Assembly: GCA_951813395.1 (NCBI GenBank)
Contig: OX638356.1
Location: forward strand, 1,715,340 to 1,779,339
Length of the DNA: 64,000 nucleotides
DNA from: Longimicrobiales bacterium
GTDB lineage: Bacteria; Gemmatimonadota; Gemmatimonadetes; Longimicrobiales; Gaopeijiaceae
Direction: 5' to 3'
Made by a program: the position numbers and the translations under genes. Of the stretch, positions 1 to 9,811 are shown one piece after another (the first letter of the stretch is position 1; every line of letters begins with the position of its first letter). The notes under the pieces are model-generated. The model did no database searches. It saw nothing but the letters and a program-made list of their open reading frames with translations, and was not told where the DNA came from.

Positions 1-205
1 GGTTGGTCACGGCGCTGAGCTTGCCGAGCAGGTCGCCCCAGATCAGCGCGCTCCAGAACGCGTTCCATCCCGACATCTGGCCGGAGAGGAACCCGTCAGC
101 CTCGTGATGCGCGGGCAGGACGAACGACACCGCGAACAGGACCCATCCAGCGTAGATCAGCCGCCGCCACCTCGGGCTTCCGGCCTTGGCGAATTCCCTG
201 AACAT
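1..205 (-). CDS. Small membrane protein, N-terminal part only
   Basis: The reading frame starts at an ATG at 205 and runs off the left edge, so only the first 68 residues are visible. A GGGGAGG ribosome binding site lies just upstream of the ATG. After a basic N-terminus (FREFAKAGSPRWRR) there is a clear membrane segment (LIYAGWVLFAVSFVLP), followed by a tryptophan-rich loop (SGWNAFWSALIWGDLLGKLSAVTN). This layout resembles small uncharacterised multi-pass membrane proteins that begin with one hydrophobic helix and a GW-F-A loop. No function can be assigned. The gene is cut by the window edge, not visibly broken. Confidence 0.6.
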   Translation of the reverse strand, partial: MFREFAKAGSPRWRRLIYAGWVLFAVSFVLPAHHEADGFLSGQMSGWNAFWSALIWGDLLGKLSAVTN

Positions 206-255
206 GGCTGCCTCCCCAGGACATCTCGAGTGCGTCGTGCACGGTTCCTGCAGGA

Positions 256-522
256 TTATACTACAATGTCTCCGCCCGGATCCCGGCGGCGCAACCGGTC
301 GAGGGCCGCTTCCGCCTCGCGCATTCGGACCCTCCGCTGCTCTTCGTCCACCTTCGCGGCCTCCCAGAGCGGCGCCTCGTCCTCCTCCGGCACGCACCGC
401 ACCGCACCCGCCCGGACGCCGGCCGGCAGGCTGGCCAGCGGCACGTCCACCTGACGCTCGTCGTCGTCCGCGACCACAATGGCCACCGGCGGCTCCACGC
501 GGTCCACCACCCAGATCCGCAT
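256..522 (-). CDS. DUF3006 family protein
   Basis: Short protein of 88 residues. It begins MRIWVVDRVEPPVAIVVADD, continues with a DVPLASLPAGVRAG strand-turn, and ends in a charged helix (DEEQRRVRMREAEAALDRLRRR). That is the usual DUF3006 layout: a small beta-barrel-like half with the pattern VDRxE...VDVPxxxLPxGxxxG, then an Arg/Glu-rich helix. The family has no established function. The ATG at 522 is preceded by a GGAGG motif at good spacing, so this start is preferred over upstream in-frame extensions, which read as low-complexity Gly/Arg sequence. The gene stands alone between the truncated membrane gene and the divergent sec operon. Confidence 0.75.
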   Translation of the reverse strand: MRIWVVDRVEPPVAIVVADDDERQVDVPLASLPAGVRAGAVRCVPEEDEAPLWEAAKVDEEQRRVRMREAEAALDRLRRRDPGGDIVV

Positions 523-866
523 CGCCGCGTTGCCTCCGCTCCCGGGAACCCCGTCCTGCCCGCTCAATGGCTGTAGGCGATCACGACCGCCCCCCCCGCA
601 GCGACCTGCTCCCCCCGAGTTGCCCTGACTGACACCTTCGCCGTGTTGCCAACGAATGGTTGGGAACGGCACGCGGGTCGCTCGCGCACCCGGCGCCGGG
701 GTCGGTCCAGCGCCCGACAGCGGTGATTGACACCCCCGCCGGGCCGGGCCAACTTTAAGGGCTGGCGTCGGGGTGCACAACGCCCGTGACGCCATGATGT
801 CGACCGCTTCCGGATGGCGAGCACCGCCCGCGGTCGCCGAGGGTTCACGAAGGGGTCAGGACGCAC
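523..866. other. Divergent intergenic region upstream of secD
   Basis: This 344-base gap separates the minus-strand DUF3006 gene from secD. It contains a perfect TTGACA hexamer near its right half and otherwise GC-rich sequence with poly-C runs. No convincing gene was found. A minus-strand frame ending at about 564 has a short tail (VSVRATRGEQVAAGGAVVIAYSH) that looks protein-like but has no plausible N-terminal continuation. Confidence 0.4.
727..756 (+). promoter_or_regulatory. Candidate sigma-70 promoter for the sec operon
   Basis: A perfect TTGACA lies at 727-732. With an 18-base spacer the -10 position reads AACTTT (751-756), a weak match. It would place the transcript start about 100 bases upstream of secD. 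The -35 box is convincing and the -10 box is not. Confidence 0.35.
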
Positions 867-2543
867 ATGCTAAAGTCATTTCGGGGCCGGATCATCATCA
901 TTCTGGGGGTGATCGGTCTCTCGGTGGGTTATCTGTGGACGAGGGGTCTCAAGCTGGGCCTCGACCTTCAGGGCGGGATTCACCTGGTCCTGGAGATCGA
1001 CGACCCGGATGGGACCCTGACGCCGGAGCGGCGTGCGGACGCGATCGACCGGGCCGAACGGATCATCCGCACGCGGGTGGACGAGTTCGGCGTGGAGGAG
1101 CCGCTGATCCAGAAGAGCGGCGATGACCGGATCATCGTCGAACTCGCCGGTCTGGACGACGAGAGCCGGGCCAAGGAGATCATCAACCAGCAGGCGTATC
1201 TCGAGTGGAAGCTGGTCCTGGAGACGACCGAGATCGACCCGGCGCTGGAGCGTCTGGACCGGGCCGTCGTCGCCGCCATCGGGGAGGAGGGGCTGCGCGA
1301 GATGGGCCGGGCCACCGAGGTCACGGAGACCACCGCGTCGATCGAGCAGCTCCTCTTCAGCGAACCCGGCGATACCGTCGAGACGGCTGACAGCGCTGCG
1401 GTTGACGTGGCTGATGTCGTGGCGGCGGAGGGCGACGCGGCGACTGCCGAAGACGAGTCTCCCGACGGCGTCCAGCCCGAGGAGCAGGAACTGAACCTCC
1501 GTCCCTTTACGGGTCTCCTCAACCGGGGCGATGCGGGGACGTACACGGTCGACGCGGCGGATGCCGAGACCGCGAGCGACTTCATGGCGCTGCCCGAGTT
1601 CCAGCGCGCCATGCCCAGGAATGTCAGCCTGCAGTGGGGATGGGATTCGATCCCGATCGGCGGACGCTTCTATCGCGAGCTTTACGTCCTCGAGGAGACC
1701 GCGTTCCTGACCGGCGACCAGCTCGACGACGCCACGGCCAACCGCGACCAGCAGTTCAACCAGCCGCAGGTGCTCTTCGAACTCAACCGCCGCGGGGGAC
1801 GCGCGTTTCAGCAGCTCACCGGAGCGCACATCGGCGACCGCATCGCGATCGTCCTCGACGGCGAGGTCGTCAGCGCGCCGGTGGTGCGCGACCGGATCGG
1901 GTCCCGGGGCTCCATCGACCTCGGCACCGCCGACATGAACGAAGCGACGGATCTGGCCCTCGTGCTGCGGGCGGGCGCGTTGCCGGCGCCGCTCAGGATC
2001 ATGGAGGAGCGCGCCGTCGGACCTTCGCTGGGACAGGATTCGGTGGACCAGGGGAGGATCGCGGGGATCGTGGGGATCATCGCCGTGATCGTGATCATGA
2101 TCCTCTACTACAAGGTCGCGGGGATGCTGGCGGTCACGGCGCTCGGGATCTATCTGGTGCTGGTGCTCGGGGGACTGGCCGTGCTCAACGCCACCCTGAC
2201 GCTGCCCGGGATCGCGGGGCTCATCCTCTCGATCGGGATGGCCGTGGACGCGAACGTCCTGATCTTTGAACGCGTGCGCGAGGAACTCGCGGCGCGGCGA
2301 GCGCCCCGCACGGCGGTCGACGAGGGTTTCGGCAACGCCGTGTCCGCCATCGTCGATGCCAACCTCACGACCCTGATCACCGGGCTCATCCTGTTCCAGT
2401 TCGGAACCGGCCCCGTGCGCGGCTTCGCGGTAACGCTGTGCATCGGGATCGTGGCATCGTTCTTCTCCGCCCTGTACGTGACCCGCACGCTCTTCCTGAT
2501 GTACCTGTCCGGGAAGCGCGGTTCGGATCCCGTCAGCATCTAG
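867..2543 (+). CDS. secD: Protein translocase subunit SecD
   Basis: SecD is the larger half of the SecDF complex, which uses the proton gradient to help pull proteins through SecYEG on the outer face of the inner membrane. The 558-residue product has one N-terminal membrane helix (about 8-25), the GLDLQGG signature at 31-37, a large periplasmic part, and five C-terminal helices starting near IAGIVGIIAVIVIMILYY, including the GMAVDANVLIFERVREE motif. Between the two halves of the periplasmic domain there is an acidic low-complexity insert (about residues 155-215, rich in E, D, A and T), a lineage-specific loop. The ATG is preceded by AAGGGG. It heads the operon and is followed after 34 bases by secF. 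Confidence 0.97.
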   Translation: MLKSFRGRIIIILGVIGLSVGYLWTRGLKLGLDLQGGIHLVLEIDDPDGTLTPERRADAIDRAERIIRTRVDEFGVEEPLIQKSGDDRIIVELAGLDDESRAKEIINQQAYLEWKLVLETTEIDPALERLDRAVVAAIGEEGLREMGRATEVTETTASIEQLLFSEPGDTVETADSAAVDVADVVAAEGDAATAEDESPDGVQPEEQELNLRPFTGLLNRGDAGTYTVDAADAETASDFMALPEFQRAMPRNVSLQWGWDSIPIGGRFYRELYVLEETAFLTGDQLDDATANRDQQFNQPQVLFELNRRGGRAFQQLTGAHIGDRIAIVLDGEVVSAPVVRDRIGSRGSIDLGTADMNEATDLALVLRAGALPAPLRIMEERAVGPSLGQDSVDQGRIAGIVGIIAVIVIMILYYKVAGMLAVTALGIYLVLVLGGLAVLNATLTLPGIAGLILSIGMAVDANVLIFERVREELAARRAPRTAVDEGFGNAVSAIVDANLTTLITGLILFQFGTGPVRGFAVTLCIGIVASFFSALYVTRTLFLMYLSGKRGSDPVSI

Positions 2544-2577
2544 CCGCCAGCGGCACCAGTAAGGGATCAGCTAAGCC

Positions 2578-3537
2578 ATGTGGCTCTTTCACGAAGCGAA
2601 ATACCAGTTCATCGCGATGCGCCGGAAGGCGTACGTCCTGTCCGGCATCCTGCTTGTGGTCGGAATCGGCGCGATGGGCTTCAACATCGGACTCATCGGC
2701 TCCTGGCAGAACTACGGCGTTGACTTCACCAGCGGCGCCCTGGTGCACGTCCGGTTCCAGGAGCCCACCACCGACGACCAACTGCGCGGGGCGCTCGGAG
2801 GGGTCAACGCCCCTTCCATTACGAGCTTCGGCCAGAGCAACGACGAGTTCGTCGTGCGTGCCGCGCTCGCGGAGGTGGATATCGACGAAGTCGCGGCGGG
2901 CATCGCGGCGCAGATCGCGGCCGCGTACGGGGACGACGGCTTCGAAGTCGTGCGCCGGGAGCTGGTCGGACCGAAGATCGGCGCCGAGCTCGAGCAGCGG
3001 GCGGGTCTGGCCATCCTGTTTTCGCTCGTGCTCACGCTGATGTACATCGCGATCCGTTTCGAGCTTCGCTTCGGTGTGGCTTCCGTGATCGCCACCGCCC
3101 ACGACATGCTCATCACCCTGGGTCTGCTCGCGCTCTTCCGCGTCGAGATCTCCCTGCCCACGGTCGCGGCCATCCTGACCATCCTGGGGTACTCGCTGAA
3201 CGACACGATTGTCGTGTTCGACCGCATCCGCGAGAACCTCAACAGGAAGGGCGGGCGGCGTGAGGACCCCTATCGGCTCGTCAACCGCTCGATCAACGAG
3301 ACGCTGCCCCGCACGGTCCTCACCTCCGGCACGACTCTGGCCGTGCTGATGTCGCTCCTCGTGCTGGGCGGAGGCGTGATCCGCCCCTTCACGATGGTCC
3401 TGATTCTCGGTGTCCTGATCGGCACCTACTCGTCCATCTTCATCGCCGCGCCGGCCCTGCTGGAAATCCAGAGGCGGTACGGCACCGGCGAGGATCAGAG
3501 GAAGCAGCGTGCCGCGCGGAGGGCCGCGGCGGTGTAA
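2578..3537 (+). CDS. secF: Protein translocase subunit SecF
   Basis: Partner of SecD in the inner-membrane SecDF complex. The 319 residues include a first membrane helix (YVLSGILLVVGIGAMGFNIG), the family motif YGVDFTSGALVHVRF near 43-57, a short periplasmic domain, and five C-terminal helices with the conserved stretch ILGYSLNDTIVVFDRIREN. An AAGGG motif lies 12 bases before the ATG. Length and order (secD then secF) are those of the split secDF arrangement. The tail is rich in Arg and Ala (RKQRAARRAAAV), a normal cytoplasmic end. Confidence 0.97.
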   Translation: MWLFHEAKYQFIAMRRKAYVLSGILLVVGIGAMGFNIGLIGSWQNYGVDFTSGALVHVRFQEPTTDDQLRGALGGVNAPSITSFGQSNDEFVVRAALAEVDIDEVAAGIAAQIAAAYGDDGFEVVRRELVGPKIGAELEQRAGLAILFSLVLTLMYIAIRFELRFGVASVIATAHDMLITLGLLALFRVEISLPTVAAILTILGYSLNDTIVVFDRIRENLNRKGGRREDPYRLVNRSINETLPRTVLTSGTTLAVLMSLLVLGGGVIRPFTMVLILGVLIGTYSSIFIAAPALLEIQRRYGTGEDQRKQRAARRAAAV

Positions 3538-3541
3538 CGGG

Positions 3542-4314
<773 letters not shown>

Positions 4315-4318
<4 letters not shown>

Positions 4319-6048
4319 AGCGGATCCGGATCCTGCCGGACCACGTGGCGAACCAGATCGCCGCGGGCGAGGTCGTCGAGCGCCCGGCCTCGGTGGTGAA
4401 GGAACTGGTCGAGAATGCGCTGGATGCGGGGGCGGGCGAGGTGCGGGTGTCGATCGAGCGGGGAGGGAAGGGACGGATTCTCGTTGCCGACAACGGTTGC
4501 GGCATGATGCGCGAAGATGTCCTGCTCTGTCTGGACCGGCACGCCACCAGCAAGATCCGGCACGCCGAGGACCTGCGGGAGATCCATACCCTCGGGTTCC
4601 GCGGCGAGGCGCTGCCGTCGATCGCTGCGGTGTCGCGCCTGGTGATCGAGACCGCGGTGGCCGGCGAGGCTACGGGCACCCGGCTGCGGGCGCTTGCCGG
4701 CAGGATCCAGGGGATCGACGACGCGCCTCGCCGGCCGGGGACGACGGTGGACGTGCGCAACCTCTTTCTGAACACGCCCGTGCGCGCCCGCTTCCTGCGC
4801 AGCGCGCGAGTGGAGACGCGGGCGGTCTCCGAGGTGCTGCACGCGCTCGCCCTCGCCGACCTGGGGACGCGCTTCGTATTCGAGGTGAACGGGGCGATCG
4901 TCTTCGACCTGCCCGCGGACCGCTCTCTCGCGGCGCGGATCGGCGCGATCTGGAAGGACGCGGGTGAAGCGGGGCTCATCACGCTCTCCGCGCAGCGCGA
5001 CGGTCTGCAACTCTCCGGCGTGGTGCAGCGGCCCGACCTGGCGCGGCCCGGATTCCGCCGCGCCGGACTCTACATCAACGGGCGGCCGTTCCGCGACGGC
5101 GCGGTCATGCGCGCGGCGGACCGGGGATACCGCACCACCGTGTCGCAGGACAAGCGGCCCTGGGTCTTCCTTTTCGTGACCGTCCCGGGCGGCGAGGTCG
5201 ACGTGAACGTGCACCCGGGGAAGGCCGAGGTCCGCTTCCGCGACCGCAACCGGATCGAGCAGTTCGTGGAGGCCTCCGTGCGCAAGGCGCTCGAAGGGGT
5301 CGAGTCGGCGGCGACACTGGGAAGACCGCGCGCCGTTCAGGTCGTGCGCGAAGGAACGGGCCGGGGGCCGCGCGACGTTACAGGCGACATCCCGCAGATG
5401 CACCTCTTCCGGGGCGGGGCTTCGGGGGAGGGCGACCAGGCGGCGCCGGAAGAGGGGCACGCCCGACGGGCCCCGCGTCCCGAGCTGCTCCAGATCCACA
5501 ACAGCTTCATCCTCGCGGAGACCCGGGACGGCGTGATCATCGTCGACCAGCATGCAGCGCACGAACGGGTGCTCTACGAACGCATCGTGGCGGGTTTCGA
5601 ACGGGGGGGCGCGGAGGGACAGCGGCTGCTCTTCCCGATCGCGATTCGCTTGACGAAGCCGGAAGTGGAGATGATCGAGTCGATTCTCGAGCCGTTGGCG
5701 GGTCTCGGCTTCGAAGTCTCGCCCTTCGGGACCGACGCGATCCTCGTGCAGGCGGTGCCCAGTCCTCACCGGTACTTCGATGCGGAGCGGTGCGTGCGCG
5801 AGATGCTGCACGAACTCACCCACGGTTCCGACCTCATGAACTCCGCGCGCAACCAGAACGAGCGCGTGGCCATGAGCTTCGCGTGCAAGGCGGCGATCAA
5901 GGCGGGGCATGACCTCTCGCACGACGAGATGCAGGAACTCTTCGACCAGCTCTTCGCGACCGAGTTGCCGTACCACGACATCCACGGCCGCCCGACGATC
6001 GTGCGCCTCGGCCTGAGCGAACTCAGGCGGAAGTTCGGCCGGACATGA
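4315..6048 (+). CDS. mutL: DNA mismatch repair endonuclease MutL
   Basis: MutL couples mismatch recognition by MutS to strand incision and excision. The N-terminal GHKL ATPase shows ELVENALDAG, DNGCGM, ATSKI and GFRGEAL in the first 100 residues. The C-terminal dimerisation domain begins near residue 389 and carries the metal-binding endonuclease motif DQHA-x2-E-x4-E intact at 411-422. ACKAAIKAG (about 523-531) and HGRP (557-560) follow. This enzyme should therefore nick DNA itself and not depend on a MutH. The Cys usually found before the HGRP motif (CPHGRP) is replaced here. The 577-residue length is normal. The GTG start overlaps the tatD stop by 4 bases, and the 3' end overlaps miaA by 4. 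Confidence 0.96.
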
Positions 6049-7007
6049 CGTCGGCGAATGGGTCGACCGCCGGCGGACCCCGTTTTCTCGCCATCGTGGG
6101 GCCCACGGGGGCCGGGAAGACCGCGCTCTCCCTCCGCGTTGCGCGGAAGCTCGGCGGCGAGATCATCTCGCTGGATTCGCGTCAGATCTATCGCGGCATG
6201 GATATCGGCACGGCCAAGGTCAGCCCCGCCGAACGCGCGCTGGTCCCTCATCACGGCCTCGACCTGCGCAACCCGGACCAGCGCTACAGCGCGGGGGAGT
6301 TCGGCCGTGACGCCCGCCGCTGGATCGACGCGATAGAGCGGCGGGGCCGCGTGCCGGTGCTGGCGGGAGGCACCGGGTTCTTCCTCCGGGTGCTCACCGA
6401 ACCCATCTTCCGGGAACCGCCCATGGACCCGGTCGAGAGACGCGCACTGGAAGACCTGCTCGCCGGGCTCCCGCGCGGCGAGCTGGAGCGCTGGGTGCGC
6501 AGATTCGATCCCGAACGCGCCGAGATCGCAATTGCCGGGGGATGCCAGCGCATGCTCAGAGTACTGTCAATCACTATCCTGACGGGACAAAATCTATCCT
6601 GGTGGCATGTCCGGCATCCCACCGAGGGTAACGCACTCGCGGGCACGATCTGTCTTGTGGAGGTCCCGCGGGACGTACTGGACGAGCGCATCCGCCGCCG
6701 CACCGCCGAGATGGTGCGTGGCGGACTGGCGGACGAAGTGGCGCGCCTGATCAGCGATGGCTACGGGCGTGGCGACCGCGGGATGAACGCCGTCGGCTAC
6801 CGGGAGATCGAGGACCACCTGGCCGGAAAGCTGACTTTGCGCGAAGCGGAGGAGCGGATCCGGGTGGCCACCCGGCGCTACGCCCGGCGGCAGTACACGT
6901 GGTTTCGGCACCAGCTGGGACCCGGAACCGTCCGGATTGACGGCACGGCGTCGCTCGAGGAGCAGGCATCCGCGGTGCTCGACGCATGGCGGGGGTGCGC
7001 GGAATGA
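6045..7007 (+). CDS. miaA: tRNA dimethylallyltransferase MiaA
   Basis: Adds a dimethylallyl group to N6 of adenosine 37 in tRNAs that read codons starting with U. The 320-residue protein has the P-loop GPTGAGKT at 19-26, SLDSRQIYRGMDIGTAKVS, HHGLDLRNPDQRYSAGEF, the substrate-channel motif LAGGTGFFL, and the C-terminal RRQYTWFRH segment. Start and end overlap the neighbours by 4 bases (ATGA) on both sides. A short patch around 6550-6610 is more AT-rich than the surrounding gene (encoding RVLSITILTGQNLSWWH) but keeps the frame and the family pattern. Confidence 0.96.
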   Translation: MTSANGSTAGGPRFLAIVGPTGAGKTALSLRVARKLGGEIISLDSRQIYRGMDIGTAKVSPAERALVPHHGLDLRNPDQRYSAGEFGRDARRWIDAIERRGRVPVLAGGTGFFLRVLTEPIFREPPMDPVERRALEDLLAGLPRGELERWVRRFDPERAEIAIAGGCQRMLRVLSITILTGQNLSWWHVRHPTEGNALAGTICLVEVPRDVLDERIRRRTAEMVRGGLADEVARLISDGYGRGDRGMNAVGYREIEDHLAGKLTLREAEERIRVATRRYARRQYTWFRHQLGPGTVRIDGTASLEEQASAVLDAWRGCAE

Positions 7008-8149
7008 AGGTCGGGATCACCTGCTACCCGACCTATGGCGGTTCGGGGGCCGTGGCCACCGAGCTCGGAATCGGTTTGGCCGCTCGCGGGCACGAGATCC
7101 ACTTCATCTCCTACGCCCAGCCCTTCCGTCTCTCCGGCTTCCGCGAACGCGTGTACTTCCACGAAGTGGAGATGGAGCAGTACCCCCTGTTCGAGCGGCC
7201 GCACTACACTCTGGCGCTGGCCGCCGTGATCCACGACACCGCGCGGCGGGAACGGCTGGATCTCATTCACGTCCACTACGCCATTCCGCACGCCACGTCG
7301 GCATGGATCGCGCAGGAGATGCTCGAAGAGAACGGCGGTCCGCCCCTGGTCACCACGCTGCACGGCACGGACGTCACACTGGTCGGACTCCACCCATCCT
7401 TCCACCCCATCACGCGCTTCTCGATCATGCGTTCGCAGGGGGTCACCGCGGTGTCCCGCTTCCTCAAGGAAGTCACCGTGCGCGACTTCTCGGTGCCCGG
7501 GGAGCGCATCCGCGTGATTCCCAATTTCGTGGACACGGAGGTGTTCCAGCGGGGACGCGATCCCTGTCACCGGGAAGTGTTCGCACCCCGTGGCGAGAAG
7601 ATCGTGATGCACGTGTCGAACTTCCGCCCCGTCAAGCGCGTCGTCGACGTGATCGAAGTCTTCGCGGGCCTTCGCGCCGCGGTTCCCGCCCGTCTGGTCA
7701 TGGCGGGCGACGGTCCGGACCGCCCCCGGGCGGCCGCACGGGCGCGCGAACTCGGCGTGGACCGGGACGTGGTCTTCCTGGGCAAGCACGGGGCCGTCGA
7801 GGAGCTGCTCGCGTGCGCGGATCTCTTCCTCATGATGAGCGACCGTGAGTCGTTCGGTCTGGCTGCCCTGGAGGCGCTTTCGTGCGGCGTGCCCGTCGTG
7901 GGATACCGGGCCGGGGGGCTGCCCGAAGTGGTGCCTCACGGCGAGGCGGGCTTCCTCGTCCCGGTGGGGGCCGTGAAGGACGCCACGGAAGCCGCCATCG
8001 GCCTGCTCAGCGACCCTGCGCGGTGGCGGAAGTTCAGCGAGGCCGCGCGGACGGTGGCGGTCGAGCGGTACGGAGTGCAGTGCGTGCTGCCGCGCTATGA
8101 GGCGTACTATGCGGAGGTGCTTGGGCGACCGGCGGGCGGAGCGGGGTGA
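7004..8149 (+). CDS. bshA: N-acetyl-alpha-D-glucosaminyl L-malate synthase BshA
   Basis: BshA is the GT4-family glycosyltransferase that joins GlcNAc from UDP-GlcNAc to L-malate, the first step of bacillithiol synthesis. The 381-residue length matches known BshA proteins. The N-terminus MKVGITCYPTYGGSGAVATELG, the HVHYAIPHATSAWIAQEML stretch, TTLHGTDVTLVG, IPNFVDTEVF and the C-terminal ESFGLAALEALSCGVPVVGYRAGGLPEVV are characteristic and distinguish it from generic GT4 enzymes. The ATG at 7004 overlaps the miaA stop, and upstream starts would add an unconserved leader. The later pathway enzymes BshB and BshC are not in this window. Cytoplasmic. Confidence 0.9.
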   Translation: MKVGITCYPTYGGSGAVATELGIGLAARGHEIHFISYAQPFRLSGFRERVYFHEVEMEQYPLFERPHYTLALAAVIHDTARRERLDLIHVHYAIPHATSAWIAQEMLEENGGPPLVTTLHGTDVTLVGLHPSFHPITRFSIMRSQGVTAVSRFLKEVTVRDFSVPGERIRVIPNFVDTEVFQRGRDPCHREVFAPRGEKIVMHVSNFRPVKRVVDVIEVFAGLRAAVPARLVMAGDGPDRPRAAARARELGVDRDVVFLGKHGAVEELLACADLFLMMSDRESFGLAALEALSCGVPVVGYRAGGLPEVVPHGEAGFLVPVGAVKDATEAAIGLLSDPARWRKFSEAARTVAVERYGVQCVLPRYEAYYAEVLGRPAGGAG

Positions 8150-8922
8150 TGACGTGGTACGAAGGCGCGTTGTTGGGGCTGCTTCAGGGAGCGACGGAGT
8201 TCCTCCCGGTGTCGAGTTCGGGACATCTCGTCATGGGCCAGACCCTGCTCGGTATCGAGCTGCCGGGGGTGACGGTCGAGGTTGCGCTTCACTTCGCCAC
8301 CCTGCTGTCGGTTCTGATCGTGTACCGGGGCCGCGTCGCCAGACTGCTTGCCGGGGTCGCGCGTCGCGATCCCGCCCAGATGCGCTACGCCGGGCTCCTT
8401 CTCCTCGCGTCCGTGCCTGCGGCCATCGCCGGGCTCGGCTTCGGCGGATTCCTCGAGTCGCTTTTCGACACTCCCGCCGTTGCGGGCGCGGCGCTTCTCG
8501 TGACGGGGTGCATTGTCTGGACCGCGCGGCGCGCGCTGGCGCGCAGACCGGCCGGAAGCCCCGGCGCCGGTGTGGCGGTCGTGATGGGTCTCGCCCAGGC
8601 GGTGGCCATCGTACCGGGGATCTCGCGGTCGGGCGCCACGGTGGTCGCGGCGCTGTGGCGGGGCGTGAGCCCTTCCGAGGCGGCCGCGTTCTCCTTCCTG
8701 ATGTCGGTGCCGGCGATCGGGGGGGCGGCGCTTCTCAAGCTTCCCGCGGCGGGATGGGAAGAGGGCGGCGCGCTCGCTGTGGCGGGGATCGTGGCGTGCG
8801 CGACCGGGGTGGTGGCGATTCGCACGTTTCGCATGATGCTCGAGCGCCGCGCCTTTCACCTGTTTGCGCCCTACCTGTGGGCGGCGGGTGCGGCCTTCCT
8901 CGTGTTCACGGCGCGGGCATGA
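8149..8922 (+). CDS. uppP: Undecaprenyl-diphosphatase UppP (BacA family)
   Basis: Integral membrane phosphatase that recycles undecaprenyl pyrophosphate to the monophosphate lipid carrier for peptidoglycan and glycan export. It can give bacitracin resistance. The 257-residue product contains both signature motifs: GLLQGATEFLPVSSSGHLV at the N-terminus and the catalytic PGISRSGAT near residue 155, embedded in about eight hydrophobic helices. The ATG at 8149 overlaps the bshA stop by one base (TGATG). A GTG one codon earlier is the only nearby alternative. The 3' end overlaps birA by 4 bases. Confidence 0.95.
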   Translation: MTWYEGALLGLLQGATEFLPVSSSGHLVMGQTLLGIELPGVTVEVALHFATLLSVLIVYRGRVARLLAGVARRDPAQMRYAGLLLLASVPAAIAGLGFGGFLESLFDTPAVAGAALLVTGCIVWTARRALARRPAGSPGAGVAVVMGLAQAVAIVPGISRSGATVVAALWRGVSPSEAAAFSFLMSVPAIGGAALLKLPAAGWEEGGALAVAGIVACATGVVAIRTFRMMLERRAFHLFAPYLWAAGAAFLVFTARA

Positions 8923-9809
8923 GCGCCGCACCGGAAGGGCCGTCCCTCCGCGCGCCGGGGGATCCGGAGAATCCGGGGGACCCCGTGGGACCGGCCCTGT
9001 GGGAGGGTCGTTCCGCCGAGGATTGGAGGCGCCGCTGCTCGCTGGAGACGGTCGAGTTCCACTCGCGAATCGGCTCGACCAGCGACCGTGCCCGCGATCT
9101 GGTCCGGGAAGGGTCGGCATTGCCCGCGCTGGTCGTGGCCGACCGCCAGAGCGCGGGGCGCGGCCGAAGAGGGCGGCGCTGGGTGTCGGACACGTCCCTC
9201 GGGCTATGGTGCACGGTGGCGCGGAGCTGGACCGGCGGGGACCTGGGGCCCCTCTCGCTGCGGGTGGGACTGGCCGCGGCGCGCGGGATCGAATCGGTGG
9301 CCCGGGGGCTGCGTATCGATGTGAAATGGCCCAACGACCTCTTCGCCTCGGGCCGCAAGATGGGGGGCATTCTGTGCGAGCGCGCGGCCGGGGCGGTGCT
9401 CGTCGGGATCGGCGTCAACGTCAACCAGCGCATGAGGGATCTGCCGCTGGGGCCGACGCCGGCGCCGACCTCGGTGCTCGTGGAGTCCGGACGCGAGATG
9501 CCGCGCGGATGGGTTCTCGAAGCGGTCATGGAATCGCTGGAGCAGGTGTGGGCCCGTCCCGGACGCCTCATTCCTTCGGCCGAGCTGACGGCGTTGCGGG
9601 CGCGTTCGCCCTTTGGCGGCCACAGGTTGTCGGTAGACGGCGCAGTACGCCATTCTTCCGGACGTGCGCGAACCGTCCGGGGACTCGTCGCGACATCGAC
9701 GGGTCTGCATGCGGACGGCTCGCTCGGGCTGAGGGACGAAGGAGGCCGGCGCCTGTCGCTGATCGCAGGATCCGTTTCATTGCCGTCCACGGTGAAACCC
9801 GGGAGTTGA
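8919..9809 (+). CDS. birA: Biotin--[acetyl-CoA-carboxylase] ligase, single-function type
   Basis: Activates biotin with ATP and transfers it to the lysine of the biotin carboxyl carrier protein. The 296-residue protein starts with an unconserved Pro/Gly-rich stretch of about 45 residues and then the catalytic domain: GSTSDRARDLV, the biotinyl-AMP loop GRGRRGRRW, KWPNDLF, and KMGGIL with the catalytic lysine. A small C-terminal SH3-like domain follows. There is no N-terminal helix-turn-helix, so it is probably an enzyme only and not a biotin-operon repressor. The ATG overlaps the uppP stop by 4 bases, and coaX begins 2 bases after its stop. Confidence 0.92.
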   Translation: MSAAPEGPSLRAPGDPENPGDPVGPALWEGRSAEDWRRRCSLETVEFHSRIGSTSDRARDLVREGSALPALVVADRQSAGRGRRGRRWVSDTSLGLWCTVARSWTGGDLGPLSLRVGLAAARGIESVARGLRIDVKWPNDLFASGRKMGGILCERAAGAVLVGIGVNVNQRMRDLPLGPTPAPTSVLVESGREMPRGWVLEAVMESLEQVWARPGRLIPSAELTALRARSPFGGHRLSVDGAVRHSSGRARTVRGLVATSTGLHADGSLGLRDEGGRRLSLIAGSVSLPSTVKPGS

Positions 9810-9811
9810 GC

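Noticed and set aside
564-866. Minus-strand frame with a protein-like tail (VSVRATRGEQVAAGGAVVIAYSH).
   Set aside because: Only the last 25 or so residues look natural. The N-terminal part is Arg/Pro-rich noise and there is no start with a ribosome site; at most a relic.
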